Shown piece after piece: positions 1-8,710 of a DNA stretch of 64,000 nucleotides; position 1 is the stretch's first letter; each line of letters opens with the position of its first letter. The notes under the pieces are model-generated. The model was not told the DNA's origin. It did not search any database and saw only the letters and a program-made list of their open reading frames with translations. The stretch comes from Streptomyces asiaticus. GTDB taxonomy: Bacteria; Actinomycetota; Actinomycetes; Streptomycetales; Streptomycetaceae. Both the position numbers and the translations under genes were made by a program. The stretch is taken from the NCBI RefSeq assembly GCF_018138715.1, contig NZ_JAGSHX010000004.1:27762-91761 (forward strand). Direction: 5' to 3'.

Positions 1-897
1 GCCGTGATCGCGCCGTCGAAGCGTCCACCAGATCGGGTCGTTCGGCTCCAACAGGCCGAGGTCGGCCAGGTAGAGCCGCAGCCAGATGAAGGCCTCGGGA
101 CTGGCGGGCAGCCACTGCTCGGCGTCGCTGCCCTTGCGCCGGACCCGCACGAGCTGGTCGCCCCAGTCCAGGTCGACACCGCGCAGTCCGAGGACCTCAC
201 TCGCGCGGGCGGCGCAGCTGAGATCGAGCGCCAGGATCGCGCGGTCGCGGTTGGAGCGGAGGGACCCGAACAGTTCCTTCCAGCACTCGTCCGGAATCTC
301 GCGAGGCCTGGATCGGGGCACCTTGAGGTTGTAGCGGATCCGGCCTTCGGCCCTGAACGGTTCGAGCGGGTTGTGGTGTGCGTGCGGGCGACGCCCTTTG
401 CGGTCGAGCGGCACGGGGTTGACCAGGGGGCCTTCGCCGATCTCGAGCCAGAACTCGTAGAAGCTGCGGACGACGGCGTTGTTGTGCCGGACAGTTCGGG
501 GTTCGTAGCCGTCGCCCAGGTTCCTCTTGCGAGTGATCGGGTTGACCTTGCCCGCCGTGTGGGCCGACGCTCGCCGAGGGGAGTTCCGCGGCTTGTCCGC
601 CTGGCGGAGCCACAGCACCAGGTCCCGGGCCTCCGCAGTGGTCGCTCGGTCCCACTCGACTCCGACCGCCTGCAGCCACCGCCACCATCTCAGCAGCCCG
701 TACGCGTAGCTGCGTACCGAGCCAGGACGGTTCCTTGCCGTGAAGTCCCGGAGGTACCGCCGGATTGGCTCCACCGGTTCCTCGTCCGGGCCTACCACCA
801 GCCATGGCACTACACCCTCGGCGGGAATCACCCGCCCCCACTTCGGCAAGCGGATAGCGGTGATGTCCCGCTCAATCTCGCCAGTCCTGGCCCCCAT
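1..897 (-). CDS. Tyrosine recombinase (phage-type integrase), cut by the window edge
   Basis: The minus-strand frame is open from an ATG at 897 to base 1 (299 codons, no stop reached). It has an N-terminal SAM-like core-binding domain (RNRPGSVRSYAYGLLRWWRW, roughly residues 55-75). The start of a catalytic domain follows near residue 220, where CAARASEVLGLRGVDL carries the first catalytic Arg of the R-H-R-Y family. The second Arg and the Tyr lie outside the window. A strong ribosome site, GAGGAGG, sits 6 nt before the ATG. Tyrosine integrases catalyse site-specific insertion and excision of mobile elements. Together with the broken element genes up to 2952 this looks like one end of an integrative element. 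No att site can be fixed from this window. The plus-strand frame over the same DNA is a shadow. Confidence 0.85.
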   Translation of the reverse strand, partial: MGARTGEIERDITAIRLPKWGRVIPAEGVVPWLVVGPDEEPVEPIRRYLRDFTARNRPGSVRSYAYGLLRWWRWLQAVGVEWDRATTAEARDLVLWLRQADKPRNSPRRASAHTAGKVNPITRKRNLGDGYEPRTVRHNNAVVRSFYEFWLEIGEGPLVNPVPLDRKGRRPHAHHNPLEPFRAEGRIRYNLKVPRSRPREIPDECWKELFGSLRSNRDRAILALDLSCAARASEVLGLRGVDLDWGDQLVRVRRKGSDAEQWLPASPEAFIWLRLYLADLGLLEPNDPIWWTLRRRDHG

Positions 898-985
898 GCA
901 GCCTCCTCACTTCGAGCTGCACGAGGTCTATCGCCCAGAAGAGATCGACTCCTCTCCATCGTCGGCGTGTCTTCTGTTAGTCCGG

Positions 986-1657
986 TCAACAGGCACTCAT
1001 CGCCTTGAACGCGACGTCCGGCCGCCGCAGCAGGCCGGTGGCCGCGGTGGTCGCCACCAACTCGTCGCGGGTGAACTCCTCCACCACCCGGACCTTGTCC
1101 TCCATGGGCACTTTGGCCGCGACCTGCGGACGCTTCAGGAAGTCGGTGGTTACCGACGCGGCGACCTCCTCGTCCCGGGCCAGCGAGTGGATCGCCGTGA
1201 TCTTCTCCTGCGGCGTCTCGGGGTTATCGACCTGGCGGCCGACCCGCCGGTTGGCGGCATCCGGAGCCTACCGGGCCTTGCCCTCCGGCGGGGTCTTGAT
1301 CGCGGCGAACCGCTCGTCCGGATCCTCGATGTCCGCCAGGATCCGGTGAACGGTGTAGGACACCCCGGTCTGCCGATGCTCCTTCGGCCACCGCGAGGCC
1401 ACCCACCTGGCCGTCTTGACCGTGTTCGCCTTCAGGCCGATGTCCTCGGCCAGCCGCCGCAGCGACTCGGCGACGGTCCACTGCGGGTCCGCCGCGACCA
1501 CCCCGCCGCGTGGTCGCATCGGTTCGATCTCTAGCGCGCGGTCGCCGATCGTGAACTGCCCCTGCGTCTGCTGCTCGACGACTTGCCGCAGCTCGGCCAC
1601 GATCTGTTCGTAGCGGGACTGGCTGACGGCTCCGACCTTCTCGATCTCCTCGGACAT
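986..1657 (-). pseudogene. DUF6192-like regulator gene with in-frame amber stop and lost 3' end
   Basis: From the ATG at 1657 the frame encodes a protein resembling Streptomyces element proteins of the DUF6192 kind, recalled from memory (SRYEQIVAELRQVV, ADPQWTVAESLRRLAEDIGL, NTVKTARWVASRWP). It has a helix-turn-helix look. A TAG at 1268-1270 interrupts it just after KTPPEGKAR. The same frame then continues as coding-like sequence (DAANRRVGRQVDNPETPQEK, VRVVEEFTRDELVATTAA) to a TGA at 986. The usual residue at the stop is probably Trp (TGG to TAG), so a single base explains it. The sequence after RRPDVAFKAMS ends abruptly just upstream of the integrase, so the C-terminus also looks lost. A GTG at 1690 is an alternative start. 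Confidence 0.7.
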
Positions 1658-1824
1658 GGGGTTCCACCACCCAAGTACGGTCCAGGGCACGGTACTTCGG
1701 ACCGTGACGGGACAAGGCCCGCATCCACATCGAGCGTCAGACCGTAAATGACGTGCTCACAACAAACTGCCTTGGATGACCGAAGTTGTGCAGAAACTGA
1801 CCGCTTCAGCCGTTCGCGATGCGG

Positions 1825-2136
1825 TTACTGTGACCGTTCGCTGAACGGTTCCTTTCCCCGCCGCCAGCCCCTCACCTTGCACCGCGGCGAGCAGTACACG
1901 GCCGTCGACCGCCGGTCGACACCAGCCACCCACCGAGTCCCGCACTCCGGGCACTCGACCTCGCCCTGGCCGTCCCGTACAGCCGCCAGCCGTATGCGCA
2001 ACCGCCGTTCCGTACGCCACTGCCTGGCACGACACGCCGACGAGCAGAACACCGCGTCAGGCCGGGCCCCCGGCCTCAGCCGTTCACCACAAGCCCGACA
2101 GTTCCTCTCCCCGGCCCGCCGGGTGCCCTCGGACAC
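1825..2136 (-). CDS. Small double zinc-ribbon protein
   Basis: 103 residues with two Cys4 knuckle-type motifs. The first is CRACG followed by FCSSACRARQWR; the second is CPECG followed by YCSPRCKVRGWR. Each pair has CxxC spacing and each second half resembles the CxxxCRxxxWR motif of small actinobacterial mobile-element proteins. The start is a GTG with GGCGGG directly upstream. Zinc or DNA binding is inferred from the Cys pattern; the target is unknown. It is co-oriented with the integrase and the DUF6192-like gene, which fits a common element origin. Function not recognised beyond this. Confidence 0.6.
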   Translation of the reverse strand: MSEGTRRAGERNCRACGERLRPGARPDAVFCSSACRARQWRTERRLRIRLAAVRDGQGEVECPECGTRWVAGVDRRSTAVYCSPRCKVRGWRRGKEPFSERSQ

Positions 2137-2158
2137 CCCGCCAGCGTAGGTCTCAAGG

Positions 2159-2452
2159 CTACTCAGGACCGGGGCTTAGAAACACGCACTGAGCGGCCGC
2201 ACGGGCAGCGTCCTGGCGGGCCTGCTCGGCTCCGGCCTGCTCGCGCCGCCACACGAAGTCCTCCCCCTCGAGGGCCACCTGCTGACGGAGCCGGCCCTCG
2301 AGGACCTGGCGGCGCTGCCCGGCCTCGAGGCCGGGCAGCTCCCGGTCCACCTGCGCCGCGATCCGCCGCGGCGAGCGTGCCGGAGGTGGATCACGTTGCC
2401 CGCAGTTCTCGCACTCGCCGCGGTCGGCGGCCGGCCGACACCTCCTATGCGA
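2159..2452 (-). pseudogene. 5'-truncated remnant of an element gene
   Basis: The minus frame opens after a TAG at 2453-2455 and runs 97 codons to a stop at 2159, with no convincing start. The residues look like real protein: CENCG near the beginning, then a charged, probably coiled-coil helix (VDRELPGLEAGQRRQVLEGR, LEGEDFVWRREQ). Only a late internal GTG at 2350 could start it. The last residues (CVFLSPGPE) look foreign. The family is not recognised; most likely the C-terminal part of a protein from the same element as the integrase. Confidence 0.4.
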
Positions 2453-2475
2453 CTACCGTCCGAGGAATCACGCAA

Positions 2476-3021
2476 TCAGGAGGCGGGAGTGATGCCGTCG
2501 TATGCCAGCGCGCTTGATGCTTCATTAAGAAAGCTCACGATTTCCAACTGTGCAGCGAGGTTCGCATCGTCTGATTCACGCTGGTGCTCTTCCGCAGCAG
2601 TGCCGTCTTCGAGAAACCGGATCCACCTGTGTAACGTGCCCCGCTCATAGAGCAGCGTGGAGCCAGCGCGAAGGGCCGCCTTGGTCACGTCTGGAGGGCC
2701 CTCCACGGTCACTGAAGATTGCAAGCGTTGCAACTCTCCGTGGAAGAGGTCACCAGCCTGCTGGTATACACGAAGAGCTTCCTGAAGGCTTTCCTCCCGC
2801 TGCAGGTCTTCCGCCCCCGCCGCCGCGGCTGCGAGTTGACTTCCGAGCGCATCGTGGAGGGTGCGTATCTGTTGCAGGCACTCCGCGAAGGCGGAGTACG
2901 CTGCCCGGCGCGGCTCTCGCAGCACGCGGACATGCTCGGCCTTGAGCTGCATGCGCGCCTGCGCACGGCCAAGGAGCCCAGTTCGGAAACACGCACTCAC
3001 CCACGGATCGTGAGACTTCAC
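2476..3021 (-). CDS. Hypothetical coiled-coil protein, probably N-terminally truncated
   Basis: From the GTG at 3021 this gives 181 residues; an ATG at 2952 (MQLKAEHVRVLREPRRAAYS) gives 158. The body is alpha-helical and charged (AFAECLQQIRTLHDALGSQL, LLYERGTLHRWIRFLED). I recall this type as an actinobacterial hypothetical family whose members have a membrane or linker segment before GRAQARMQL. The residues ahead of GLLGRAQARM do not look like that segment, so the natural N-terminus seems replaced. The stretch GAAACACGCACT in this region also occurs at the 3' end of the preceding remnant (around 2177), which may mark an old joint. No function assigned. Confidence 0.5.
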   Translation of the reverse strand: MKSHDPWVSACFRTGLLGRAQARMQLKAEHVRVLREPRRAAYSAFAECLQQIRTLHDALGSQLAAAAAGAEDLQREESLQEALRVYQQAGDLFHGELQRLQSSVTVEGPPDVTKAALRAGSTLLYERGTLHRWIRFLEDGTAAEEHQRESDDANLAAQLEIVSFLNEASSALAYDGITPAS

Positions 3022-3046
3022 ACGGAACCGCCTGCTGACGGCGGCT

Positions 3047-4276
3047 CTACTCGGCGGACTCCGGGGCCGGACGCAGCAGCCAGTCGCCGAGTAGCACAAC
3101 GCAGGCCGCAGCGGTCAGCAGTCCGCCAAGGAGGAAGGCGCCCCGCACGTCGGCCAACGGCAGGATCAGCCCGCCGAGCGCGGCACCCGCCGCGATACCG
3201 GCGTTGTAAAGACCGGAGTTGGCCGCGAGTGCGATATCCGTGCGGCCCGGTGCGTAATGCAGCATCGCGTTCTGGGTGGTCATGAACACCGGCCCGAGTG
3301 CACCGCCCATCAGCACCAGGAACACCACCGCCGCCAGCGGATCGCTGCCGACCGCGTACAGACCAAGCATGCCCACCGCCTGCGTGGCCACGGCGGTCGT
3401 CAGCGCGGCCTGCGGAAAGCGGTCCAGCAAGATCCCCGTGATGCTCACCCCGGCCAGACACGCCACACCGAAAGCCACGAACAAGGCGCTGACCGCGCTC
3501 GGGGAGAACCCACTCACGTCCCCCAGGAACTTCACGATGTAGGTATATCCCGCGAACGCCCCGGTGGCGGACAGGGTCCCGGCCGCCAGCACGATCCCGA
3601 GCCGGCGGGCGTCGGGACTGATGCCGTAGGCGGCGGGCTCCTCTTCCGGACGCGAAGTCGGCAGCAGGGCGGTGATCGTCGCCAGAGAGACGAGCCCCAG
3701 AGCCGCCAGCATGGCGACGGGCATGGGCCAGCCGTCCTGCCGACCCAGCCAGGTCCCGGCGGGAACGCCGAGCACGAGGGCGAGTGAACCGGCAACGGAA
3801 AGCGCTCCGACCACACGCCCACGGACCTCGGGTGCGAACAGGCCCACCGCGACCGGTCCCATCACGGCCCAGAACAGCGCCTGTGCGAGCGCGGTCAGCA
3901 GCCGTGTCATGAGGAGCAGCCAGTACGAGGTCGCCAGCGCCGCAACCAGACTGGATACGACCAGCGCGGCCAGCAGTCCAGTGAGCACATGGCGTCGGGG
4001 AATAGCCCGCATGACGTGGGCGAGCGGCAAAGACGCGACGGCCACTGTCACCCCGTAACCGGTGACCAAGAGACCGACCGCTGACACGGACACCCGCAGG
4101 CTGTCGGAAATGAGGTCCAGGAGGCCGATCGGCAGGTTCTCCGCAGTGTTGAAGGTGAAGGCGGCCAGCATCAGGGCCACAAGCACAGCCGACCTGTGCC
4201 ATGGAGGCGGTTGCGTCGGGGCCTTGCGGTCTCTTCCTGACCTCGCCCGTTGCGCCTGCTCTGTGGCACCGTCCAT
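3047..4276 (-). CDS. MFS drug/metabolite exporter (DHA1-like, 12 TM)
   Basis: 409 residues with twelve predictable hydrophobic spans beginning near residue 30 (SAVLVALMLAAFTFNTAENL). It shows the DHA1 features expected of this superfamily: a conserved start of TM1, loop 2-3 (PLAHVMRAIPRRHVLTGLL) and a motif-C-like GPxxxG region in TM5 (SLALVLGVPAGTWLGRQDGW). Such proteins export drugs, nucleosides or sugars by proton antiport across the inner membrane. Substrate cannot be told. The ATG at 4276 has no clear ribosome site. It is followed 25 bp later by the coiled-coil gene and preceded by broken genes. No regulator is adjacent. Confidence 0.8.
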   Translation of the reverse strand: MDGATEQAQRARSGRDRKAPTQPPPWHRSAVLVALMLAAFTFNTAENLPIGLLDLISDSLRVSVSAVGLLVTGYGVTVAVASLPLAHVMRAIPRRHVLTGLLAALVVSSLVAALATSYWLLLMTRLLTALAQALFWAVMGPVAVGLFAPEVRGRVVGALSVAGSLALVLGVPAGTWLGRQDGWPMPVAMLAALGLVSLATITALLPTSRPEEEPAAYGISPDARRLGIVLAAGTLSATGAFAGYTYIVKFLGDVSGFSPSAVSALFVAFGVACLAGVSITGILLDRFPQAALTTAVATQAVGMLGLYAVGSDPLAAVVFLVLMGGALGPVFMTTQNAMLHYAPGRTDIALAANSGLYNAGIAAGAALGGLILPLADVRGAFLLGGLLTAAACVVLLGDWLLRPAPESAE

Positions 4277-4346
4277 GGAGGTAGCTCACCGGGCTGCCCG
4301 GTCTCGCCGCAACCGCATTCATCTGCGGTGTGAAGAGCTCAAAGGA

Positions 4347-4547
4347 TCAAGCCTGGCCTTCGTGGATCACCCGTTCAGAGCGGGTCAGAGGAGTGGGTGT
4401 CTCATCTCGCGACACAGTCTTCCAGCTCTTGTGATCAGGGCCGTGTGATGATCCAAGCGGCACCGACTGCCACTCCAGGTCCTCCGCCATGGATTCGTCA
4501 CTGCGCCGGACGCTCAGCCGTACTGGCGTGGCCACCGCTGTACTCAT
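4347..4547 (-). CDS. Short hypothetical ORF, possible gene remnant
   Basis: 66 residues starting MSTAVATPVRLSVRR, with coding-like composition and an ATG preceded by a G-rich stretch. It lies between the MFS gene and the truncated acetyltransferase and shares their orientation. No family is recognised and the last third (RDETPTPLTRSERVIHEGQA) looks random. It may be the front end of a gene whose body was deleted. Weak evidence. Confidence 0.25.
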   Translation of the reverse strand: MSTAVATPVRLSVRRSDESMAEDLEWQSVPLGSSHGPDHKSWKTVSRDETPTPLTRSERVIHEGQA

Positions 4548-4610
4548 CGGACCGACCCCGTGTCTTCCGAAGCGGCCCCGTCGGCCGCCGAACGCTGGGG
4601 TCCTGCCCTG

Positions 4611-4940
4611 TCACGTACGCGGATGACGACCAGGGACAGTCCTGTATACGAAGAGGGGAATCATTCGGCCTGTCCCTTCCTCCGTCAGGTCGAGGTCGGC
4701 GAAGCTGTCCTTGACGGAGGCGCCGGGTGCGACGGTGTCGATCCGGGACACCAGCGCGGCTCGGTCGGCGCCCGGCGCCAGCGTCACCGCGTCGGGGTAA
4801 TACAGCGGCGTGCGAGACGGAGCGGCCCAGGCATGTGCCCCGAACTCGCCCGCCAAGCCGTGTGATCGGCTCATCGCCGCGCTCCACTCGGCGTTGTTGC
4901 GGGCAGCGGCCCGGACCAGGAGCCGCTGAGGAGTCGTCAC
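4611..4940 (-). pseudogene. GNAT acetyltransferase, N-terminal part only
   Basis: From a GTG at 4940, residues 1-88 resemble a Streptomyces GNAT-family subgroup recalled from memory (RAAARNNAEWSAAMSRSHGL, RTPLYYPDAVTLAPGAD, PGASVKDSFADLDL). In intact relatives the next residues lead into the C-terminal half with a phrase like GFxVLFxAxWI. Here the frame changes to unrelated sequence (EEGTGRMIPLFVYRTVPGRH) and stops. About half the protein, including much of the acetyl-CoA fold, is missing. The break near 4672 marks a deletion joint with the short ORF that follows. Confidence 0.55.
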
Positions 4941-5042
4941 GAGTGCTGATCATGACGAATCCGGCCCGGCCCGTCGAACGATTTTCCGCCGCCCGCAAGA
5001 GGGACGCTTCGCCCGAAAGCCCGTCAGCCAACCGCTTGGGTA

Positions 5043-5291
5043 TTACGGGCTCGTCGACAAGGGCAGCTGATCGGGAGCGATCGTGAGACGTCGTGCCACT
5101 TCGGCGGGCAGGCGGCTGTGGCCTCGCCAGTGCGGGGAGGTGAACAGGCGGGTGAGGACGAGGGCTTCGGGATAGGTGACCAGTTCGATCCGGGATGCGG
5201 ACGGACGGTGAGGATCGCCGAACGGGTCCTCGCCTTGGTCAGCCGCTTCGCGGCCGTCGGGCGAGCGCAGGCCACAGCGTCCGTTCAGATG
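5043..5291 (-). pseudogene. Unrecognised gene remnant
   Basis: A minus frame bounded by TGA at 5292-5294 and TAA at 5043 gives 82 codons without a usable start. The second half is protein-like (SRIELVTYPEALVLTRLF, SPHWRGHSRLPAEVARRL); the other two minus frames are not. The sequence is probably the C-terminal end of a lost gene. No family is recognised. Confidence 0.3.
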
Positions 5292-5329
5292 TCAGGGTCG
5301 TAACGCTAGGTGGTCGAGGCTCGCGGAGT

Positions 5330-6199
5330 TCAGGACTCGCTGCGAGGGACGGTGGGAGTGAGCGTCCAGGAGGTGAGGAGGTCGAGTGCGTGGCGGGACG
5401 GGGAGCCAGCTTCGGTGCTGTAGAGGAAGACGGCTGCTTCGGTGTCTCCGGGGAGGGTGAAGGTTTCGTACTGCACGGTGACCTCGCCGACGAGCGGGTG
5501 GAGCAGTCGTTTGGATCCGTGGGTGCGCTGGTGGACGCGGTGCTGCTGCCACCAGCGGTCGAACTCTGTGCTGTTTTCCTTCAGCTCGGTGATGAGGTCC
5601 TGGGTGGTCTGGTCGTCGGGGGTACGGCCGACGTCGAGGCGGAGGTTCTCCACGGCTGCGCGGGCTTGGAGCTCCCAGTCGATGAAGAGGGTGCGGGCTT
5701 CCGGGGAGAGGAGGAGCCACCGTGTGTAGTTGCGTTGAGCCGGGGGCAGGGCGTCGAAGTCGGTGAACAGCGCCTTGGCTATCCGGTTGGCGCCCAGGAC
5801 GTCCGCTCGGCGTCCCAGGACCAGGGCGGGGGTGCCCTCCATGGAGTCCAGCAGCTGGTGGAGGCCGGGGCGCAAGCGCTGGACGGTCGGCGGGCGCCGG
5901 CGTCGGGGGGCCGCGGTGGTGGTGCCGATGAGGTCGTTGAGGTGGGCACGTCCGGCGGCGTCGAGTTCCAGCGCCTGGGCCAGTGCTTCGACCACTGCGG
6001 GTGAGGGGGTGATGTGGCGTCCCTGTTCGAGGCGGGCGTAGTAGTCGGCGGAGACGCCGGCCAGTCGTGCCACCTCTTCGCGTCGCAGGCCGGGTACGCG
6101 GCGCACGCGGGTGTCCGGCGGCAGTCCTGCGCGCGCCGGGTCGCACTGGGCACGGGCCCGGCGCAGGAAATCGGCGAGTTCGCGGTTCGAGGTGGCCAT
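5330..6199 (-). CDS. XRE-family regulator with MmyB-like ligand domain
   Basis: 289 residues from the ATG at 6199 (MATSNRELADFLRRAR), the usual start for this family; an ATG at 6241 would add 14 residues. Residues 10-80 form a Cro/CI-type helix-turn-helix (VPGLRREEVARLAGVSADYY, ARLEQGRHITPSPAVVEAL). Residues 110-280 match the MmyB-like PAS-type ligand-binding domain (ALVLGRRADVLGANRIAKAL, NYTRWLLLSPEARTLFIDWE). These proteins typically repress a divergent oxidoreductase operon and respond to a small molecule. Here it is divergent from the DJ-1/ALDH/lyase genes. A perfect 6+1+6 palindrome at 6245-6257 sits just upstream and is the likely operator. Confidence 0.85.
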   Translation of the reverse strand: MATSNRELADFLRRARAQCDPARAGLPPDTRVRRVPGLRREEVARLAGVSADYYARLEQGRHITPSPAVVEALAQALELDAAGRAHLNDLIGTTTAAPRRRRPPTVQRLRPGLHQLLDSMEGTPALVLGRRADVLGANRIAKALFTDFDALPPAQRNYTRWLLLSPEARTLFIDWELQARAAVENLRLDVGRTPDDQTTQDLITELKENSTEFDRWWQQHRVHQRTHGSKRLLHPLVGEVTVQYETFTLPGDTEAAVFLYSTEAGSPSRHALDLLTSWTLTPTVPRSES

Positions 6200-6244
6200 G
6201 GGTCCATTGTGGCCGATTCGCTGCGGCCACGGCCGCCTCAACAG

Positions 6245-6257
6245 GGACTGTCAGTCC
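6245..6257. promoter_or_regulatory. Palindromic operator candidate GGACTG-T-CAGTCC
   Basis: Perfect inverted repeat with 6-bp arms and a 1-bp centre in the divergent region between the XRE regulator (start 6199) and the DJ-1/ALDH/lyase operon (start 6409). It lies 46 bp from the regulator start. Its symmetry and place fit an XRE dimer site. Inferred, not proven. Confidence 0.5.
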
Positions 6258-6294
6258 TAGGCAGGGCGGACCGAGGCAGGTCAGGGCCGATGAT

Positions 6295-6312
6295 GGCCGC
6301 CTTCAGGCGGCC
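6295..6312. repeat. Perfect hairpin GGCCGCC-TTCA-GGCGGCC
   Basis: 7-bp GC arms around a TTCA loop, in the leader of the operon starting at 6409. It has no T-run, so it is not a canonical terminator. It could be a leader hairpin or a chance GC palindrome. Confidence 0.3.
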
Positions 6313-6408
6313 GGGGCGGGTGACAGTGGATGCGCTGCCGGATCAGCCGATCCGACAGTCCCGGTCCCGCAGGTGACCGGCTGATTGCGAGAAGCTGAGG
6401 AAGAAGTC

Positions 6409-7107
6409 ATGAGCCGCATTCTGATCGTCATGTCCGCAGCCGCCGTGTGGGAGCGCACCGATGGCTCGCAGTACCCCACGGGGTACTGGGCGGAGGAGCT
6501 GGCTGCGCCGCACGAGGCGTTCGTCAGCGCCGGCCACACCGTCGACTTCGCCTCCCCCGGCGGTGTGCTGCAGCCGCTGGACAAGCACAGCGCCGACCCG
6601 GCGATCGCCGGTGAGGACTGTGCCCGGCACGTGGCCCACGCGCAGAAGGCGCTCAGCGACTTCGGGCCGCTGCTGAAGCTGGAGGAGGTCTCGGCCGCCG
6701 ATTACGACGCCGTGGTGCTGCCGGGCGGGCACGGCCCCGTGGTCGACCTCTTCCAGGACCCGAACCTGGGCCGGCTGCTGGTCGAGGCCGACCGCGCCGG
6801 AAAGATCGTCGGTGCGGTCTGCCACGGTCCGGCCGCGTTGCTGTCCGCGGTCGACGAGCAGGGCAAGTGGATCTTCTCCGGCCGGCGGATGGCCGCATTC
6901 ACCGACGAGGAGGAGCGCCTGTTCGGCACCGCTGACAACGCTCCGTGGCTGCTGGCGAGCCGTCTGCGCGAGATGGGCGCCCGGCACGAGCAGGGTGACC
7001 CCTACCAGGCGTTCACCATCCAGGACGCCAACCTCTTCACCGGCCAGAACCCGGCTTCCAGCACCCCGATGGCCGACGCGATCAACACCGCGCTGGCAGC
7101 GGGCTGA
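6409..7107 (+). CDS. DJ-1/PfpI-superfamily protein (Hsp31-like class I glutamine-amidotransferase fold)
   Basis: 232 residues from ATG 6409, chosen because GAGGAAG lies just upstream. The nucleophile elbow GAVCHGPAAL places the catalytic Cys at residue 138, followed by His. The N-terminal ERTDGSQYPTGYWAEEL carries the Glu used in this group, and FASPGG is the usual strand-loop. Members act as glyoxalase III, deglycase or chaperone on reactive aldehydes. First gene of a three-gene plus-strand unit, 97 bp ahead of an aldehyde dehydrogenase, which supports a role in handling a reactive carbonyl. The exact substrate is unknown. Confidence 0.85.
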   Translation: MSRILIVMSAAAVWERTDGSQYPTGYWAEELAAPHEAFVSAGHTVDFASPGGVLQPLDKHSADPAIAGEDCARHVAHAQKALSDFGPLLKLEEVSAADYDAVVLPGGHGPVVDLFQDPNLGRLLVEADRAGKIVGAVCHGPAALLSAVDEQGKWIFSGRRMAAFTDEEERLFGTADNAPWLLASRLREMGARHEQGDPYQAFTIQDANLFTGQNPASSTPMADAINTALAAG

Positions 7108-7204
7108 CCCCTCGCCCCGGGCCACCGCTGCGCATTCCTCCAGGCAGCGGCGGCCCGGGCCGCCCCTCCTGCTTTCCTCCTTCGACGACGGGTGAGACAC
7201 CACC

Positions 7205-8710
7205 ATGACGGACCGCACGCCCCGCCTCCACGGCGTTGATGCTCTCCCGCAAGGGCTGCTGATCGGCGGAGGGTGGCGGCCTGCGACAGGCGGCGCCACG
7301 TTCCCCGTGGAGAACCCCGCGACGGGCGAACCGGTAGCCCGGGTCGCCGATGCCGGCACCGCGGACGCACTCGACGCCCTCGGCGCAGCCGCCGGGGCAC
7401 AGTCGCAGTGGGCCGCAACATCGCCGGGACAGCGCAGCCGCATCCTGCGCCGCACCCACGACCTGCTGCTGGAGCGCCGTGAGGGCTTCGCAGGGCTCAT
7501 CACTCTGGAGATGGGCAAGTCCCTCGCCGAGGCCCGTGCGGAAGTCGATTACGCGGCCGGATACTTGCGCTGGTTCGCCGAGGAAGCCGTCCGCATCGAC
7601 GGGACCTGGAAGGTCAGCGAGGACGCAACGGCGCGGGTTCTGGTCATGCGCCAGCCCGTCGGACCGTGCCTGCTGATCACGCCCTGGAACGCGCCGCTGG
7701 CGATGCCGGCCCGTAAGATCGCCCCCGCCGTGGCCGCCGGCTGCACGATGGTTCTCAAGCCCGCCCCGCAGACCCCGCTCACCAGCATCGCACTGGCCAC
7801 TGTCCTGGCCGAGGCCGGCCTGCCCGCCGGCGTTTTGAACCTCATTCCCACCACCGGCGCTGCTGCGGTGTCCGAGACGCTGATGAAGGATCCGCGGCTG
7901 CGCAAGGTCTCCTTCACCGGCTCCACCGCGGTCGGCCGGCTGCTGCTGGCCCAGGCATCCGCCAACGTACTGCGCACCTCGATGGAGCTGGGCGGCAATG
8001 CCCCGTTCATCGTGTGCGCCGACGCCGACCTGGAAGCGGCGGTGGACGGCGCCATGACCGCGAAGCTGCGCAACATCGGCGAAGCGTGCATCGCGGCGAA
8101 CCGCTTCCTCATCCATGCCGACGTCGCGCAGGAATTCACCGAGCGTCTCGTGGACCGGATGAGCGGCCTGACTCTCGGCAGCGGAACGGAAACCGGTACC
8201 GACCTCGGCCCGCTGATCGACCGCACCCAGCGCGACCGTGTCGCCCAGCTGGTGGAGGAGACCATCGCCGGCGGCGCGCGGCTGCACACCGGCGGCAGCA
8301 CCCCCGACCTGCCCGGCTACTTCTATCCGCCCACCGTGCTCACCGACGTCCCCGCCGGCGCACGCATCAGCCGCGAGGAGATCTTCGGCCCCGTCGCCGC
8401 CATCCGGACCTTCTCCAGCGACGACGAGGCCCTCGCGCTGGCCAACGCCACCGAGTTCGGCCTGGTCGCCTACCTCTACACCCGCGATCTCGGCCGAGCA
8501 CTGCGGATGAGCGAACGGATCGAGAGCGGCATGGTCGGCCTCAATCGCGGCTACGTCTCCGACCCTGGGGCACCCTTCGGCGGCATCAAGCATTCAGGGG
8601 CCGGCCGCGAGGGCGGCAACTCCGGCATCGAGGAATACCTGGAGCAGAAGTACATCGCCATCGACACTCCCGCCGACCCCGACACCCCCGCCCCCCAGGA
8701 CCGGTCATGA
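7205..8710 (+). CDS. NAD(P)-dependent aldehyde dehydrogenase (succinate-semialdehyde DH-like)
   Basis: 501 residues, full length for the ALDH superfamily. Visible motifs: cofactor region ITPWNAPLAMPARKIAPA, glycine motif FTGSTAVGRLL, catalytic Glu at residue 261 (MELGGNAPF), catalytic Cys at residue 295 (NIGEACIAANRF) and the late EEIFGPV motif. The pattern fits the SSADH-type branch that oxidises semialdehydes to acids. The stop overlaps the next start by ATGA, so it is translationally coupled to the lyase. The context suggests a catabolic pair in which an aldehyde product or precursor of the lyase reaction is oxidised. Confidence 0.9.
   Translation: MTDRTPRLHGVDALPQGLLIGGGWRPATGGATFPVENPATGEPVARVADAGTADALDALGAAAGAQSQWAATSPGQRSRILRRTHDLLLERREGFAGLITLEMGKSLAEARAEVDYAAGYLRWFAEEAVRIDGTWKVSEDATARVLVMRQPVGPCLLITPWNAPLAMPARKIAPAVAAGCTMVLKPAPQTPLTSIALATVLAEAGLPAGVLNLIPTTGAAAVSETLMKDPRLRKVSFTGSTAVGRLLLAQASANVLRTSMELGGNAPFIVCADADLEAAVDGAMTAKLRNIGEACIAANRFLIHADVAQEFTERLVDRMSGLTLGSGTETGTDLGPLIDRTQRDRVAQLVEETIAGGARLHTGGSTPDLPGYFYPPTVLTDVPAGARISREEIFGPVAAIRTFSSDDEALALANATEFGLVAYLYTRDLGRALRMSERIESGMVGLNRGYVSDPGAPFGGIKHSGAGREGGNSGIEEYLEQKYIAIDTPADPDTPAPQDRS

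Noticed and set aside
4..1008. 334-codon plus-strand open frame over the integrase
   Set aside because: The minus strand encodes a recognisable tyrosine recombinase with a good ribosome site; the plus frame has no family or start signal.
8014..8706. 5' extension of the lyase frame into the ALDH gene
   Set aside because: The extension is Arg/Pro/His-rich shadow sequence; the ATG at 8707 overlapping the ALDH stop is the normal start.
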